From: Acidobacteriota bacterium
GTDB taxonomy: Bacteria; Planctomycetota; Phycisphaerae; WQYP01; JAJZKJ01
Length of the DNA: 6,165 bases
NCBI GenBank assembly: GCA_021804195.1
Contig: JAJZKJ010000141.1
Coordinates: 1 to 6,165, forward strand
Direction: 5' to 3'
Each line of letters opens with the position of its first letter. Position 1 is the stretch's first letter. The position numbers and the translations under genes are program-made. Shown here one piece after another: positions 5,370 through 6,165 of the stretch. The notes beneath the pieces were generated by a model. That model was not told the origin of the DNA. It ran no database searches and worked only from the letters and a program-made list of their open reading frames with translations.

Positions 5370-5387
5370 TTTGTGCGCAATTTTCGG
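5358..5387. promoter_or_regulatory. 8-bp inverted repeat overlapping the -35 box, candidate operator
   Basis: CCGAAAAT (5358-5365) and ATTTTCGG (5380-5387) are perfect arms around a 14-nt centre that itself contains ACAA-T-TTGT (5366-5374) and TGCGCA (5374-5379). The left arm covers the start of the candidate -35 box of the sigma promoter, a typical place for a repressor. Confidence 0.45.
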
Positions 5388-5403
5388 ACGCTGTTGAACA
5401 AGG

Positions 5404-5461
5404 AACCGCCGGCAGAGAATGCGGCGAATGGGCAACAAGTCGCCGGGCGGCGCCGGCGGTT
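5404..5461 (-). terminator. Large stem-loop directly after the VOC gene
   Basis: AACCGCCGGC (5404-5413) and GCCGGCGGTT (5452-5461) form a perfect 10-bp inverted repeat 38 nt apart, beginning 2 nt after the VOC stop codon on the minus strand. A smaller CGCCGG/CCGGCG hairpin (5441-5458) competes with it. No T run follows (CCTTGTTC does), so it could end transcription with Rho or protect the 3' end. Confidence 0.35.
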
Positions 5462-5463
5462 TA

Positions 5464-5802
5464 TCATGCCGGGGCGCTGCTGCTTTCCGGGGGATAATAG
5501 ATAAGCTCCAGCACATTGCCCGCCGGGTCTGATAAATAAATACCCTGTGTGCCGTCACGATGGGTTTTTATGGCCAGATTATGCCGTTGCGCCGTAGATT
5601 TAAGTTCTTCCAGACTCGTACGCAGGGCCACATGAGCAGGGTGTTGATTTGGCAGCACCAGGGCCAGTTTGCCCTGGCCGAGGCGCAAGAATGCCCAGGA
5701 CGCATCCTGATAAAGAATCTGGGCGCCGAATTCACGAACATAATAATTCGCGGTACCGGCGATATCGGGAGTTTGTATGGCGACATGGTCCAGGGTGAAC
5801 AT
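5464..5802 (-). CDS. VOC-family (glyoxalase/dioxygenase fold) protein
   Basis: A 112-residue single-domain vicinal-oxygen-chelate protein, the usual size for one beta-alpha-beta-beta-beta pair. The ATG at 5802 has AGGAG (5815-5811) 8 nt upstream, which argues against the longer in-frame start at 5844. Candidate metal ligands at the conserved places are His6 in LDHVAIQT, His57 in HPAHVAL and Glu99 in DPAGNVLELIYY (92-103). The segment ANYYVREFGAQILYQ (18-32) is the typical first helix and strand. The C-terminal tail is Pro/Ser/Ala-rich. Members include glyoxalase I, fosfomycin-resistance proteins and extradiol dioxygenases. The intact ligand set suggests a metal-dependent enzyme, but the substrate cannot be inferred here. 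No partner enzyme is adjacent, and the gene is separated from the sigma gene by its own stem-loop and a promoter-like site, so it is probably a single-gene unit. Confidence 0.9.
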   Translation of the reverse strand: MFTLDHVAIQTPDIAGTANYYVREFGAQILYQDASWAFLRLGQGKLALVLPNQHPAHVALRTSLEELKSTAQRHNLAIKTHRDGTQGIYLSDPAGNVLELIYYPPESSSAPA

Positions 5803-5810
5803 TGCGGCTT

Positions 5811-5815
5811 CTCCT
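5811..5815 (-). promoter_or_regulatory. RBS deciding the start of the VOC gene
   Basis: AGGAG on the minus strand, 8 nt before the ATG at 5802. Confidence 0.7.
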
Positions 5816-5835
5816 GCTTTTTTACAATCGGCAAT

Positions 5836-5850
5836 CCTAAGCATTTTAGG
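5836..5850 (-). promoter_or_regulatory. Small dyad upstream of the VOC gene, overlapping a -10-like TAAAAT
   Basis: CCTAA (5836-5840) and TTAGG (5846-5850) form a perfect 5-bp inverted repeat with a 5-nt centre. On the minus strand TAAAAT (5848-5843) lies inside it and could be a -10 box for the VOC gene, but no good -35 box is at the right distance. Weak. Confidence 0.25.
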
Positions 5851-5883
5851 CCCGGAGTCTCAAAATCGGAAAGAACGGCTTAA

Positions 5884-5912
5884 TTTACAGCCGCCACGCC
5901 GCCGATTACACT
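5884..5912 (+). promoter_or_regulatory. Candidate promoter for the right-edge membrane protein gene
   Basis: TTTACA (5884-5889, five of six consensus bases), a 17-nt spacer and TACACT (5907-5912, four of six). The start would be near 5919, leaving a leader of about 110 nt. That leader holds a small dyad AATCGG-G-CCGATT (5995-6007) and a GC-rich repeat near 5941-5956. No gene is supported between 5803 and 6029. Confidence 0.4.
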
Positions 5913-6029
5913 ATTGTATTGTTCCTTCAGGCGTCGGTTACGGCGGCCCGCGGCCGGGCGCATAAAAGCCGTTGACCGGTATCTGGAAGCGGCGAATCGG
6001 GCCGATTTTGAGCGTTGGCAGGTTTTGGC

Positions 6030-6165
6030 ATGTTGTTCACGATTTTGGCAAGTACGAATAAGTCTGCGCTGAACACCAGCGCCAATGTGTTTAATTATCT
6101 CACGCCGTTTCTTCATTGGATTTCAACGGCGCAGGGGCTTTTCTGTCTGGCGTTGGGGGCCGTGG
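6030..6165 (+). CDS. N-terminus of a putative membrane protein (partial, runs off right edge)
   Basis: An ATG at 6030 opens a frame that stays open for the 45 complete codons before the edge. AGG lies about 7 nt upstream (GCAGG then TTTTGGC), a modest RBS, and an in-frame stop at 6009-6011 limits the start. The peptide is short, polar in the middle (STNKSALNTSANVFNYL) and becomes hydrophobic at the edge (WISTAQGLFCLALGAV), as if a transmembrane helix begins there. The visible part is too short to name a family. Support comes from the upstream promoter-like site, the RBS and the hydrophobic stretch; an accidental frame is still possible. Confidence 0.5.
   Translation, partial: MLFTILASTNKSALNTSANVFNYLTPFLHWISTAQGLFCLALGAV

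Noticed and set aside
5914..6070. A plus-strand frame containing GRIKAVDRYLEAANRADFERWQ that could be the end of a gene
   Set aside because: It has no acceptable start codon with an RBS after the promoter-like site and ends in an unlikely Cys/Trp/Arg stretch. It is left as noncoding leader.
5880..6116. A 78-codon minus-strand frame near the right edge, whose last residues (RLKEQYNSVIGGVAAVN) look protein-like
   Set aside because: There is no RBS at its ATG or at the internal ATG 5963, the N-terminal part is Arg-rich noise, and it overlaps the better supported plus-strand frame at 6030.

Overview
The window is GC-rich bacterial chromosome. It holds seven genes supported by reading frame, motifs or ribosome binding sites (RBS), five on the minus strand and two on the plus strand. 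The BFD-type iron-sulfur protein with a long tail, and the cassette of an ECF sigma factor, a membrane anti-sigma factor and a basic coiled-coil secreted protein, look planctomycete-like to me (possibly Phycisphaerae). That assignment is from memory and rests on no search. No tRNA, rRNA, insertion sequence, CRISPR array or phage gene was seen.

Layout. Positions 1-1640 (minus) hold the first 546 codons of a large Ala-rich, helical lipoprotein that runs off the left edge; it has a good RBS and a plausible promoter. Positions 1828-2232 (minus) encode a BFD-like [2Fe-2S] protein with a disordered tail, preceded by a leader with two hairpins. Positions 2491-3123 (plus) encode a HAD-superfamily sugar-phosphate phosphatase or mutase-like enzyme whose start overlaps a possible 20-codon upstream ORF. 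It converges on a minus-strand block: 5169-4585 ECF sigma factor, 4601-3978 single-pass anti-sigma factor (17-nt overlap), and, after 162 nt, 3815-3171 a secreted basic protein. Positions 5802-5464 (minus) encode a small VOC (glyoxalase-fold) protein. From 6030 a plus-strand membrane protein begins and runs off the right edge.

How they work together. The sigma and anti-sigma genes form a classic surface-signalling pair: the anti-sigma factor would hold the sigma factor at the membrane until an envelope signal releases it. The anti-sigma N-terminal domain resembles a ZAS domain but lacks the zinc-binding cysteines. The secreted third protein is a candidate sensor, cofactor or target of the pair. 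The stretch between the VOC and sigma genes (5170-5463) is full of dyads: a sigma70-like promoter, an 8-bp inverted repeat over its -35 box, a perfect 15-bp palindrome in the leader and a terminator-like hairpin just before the sigma gene. This suggests regulation of sigma production beyond the anti-sigma factor. The HAD, VOC and Fe-S genes appear to be independent housekeeping or accessory units.
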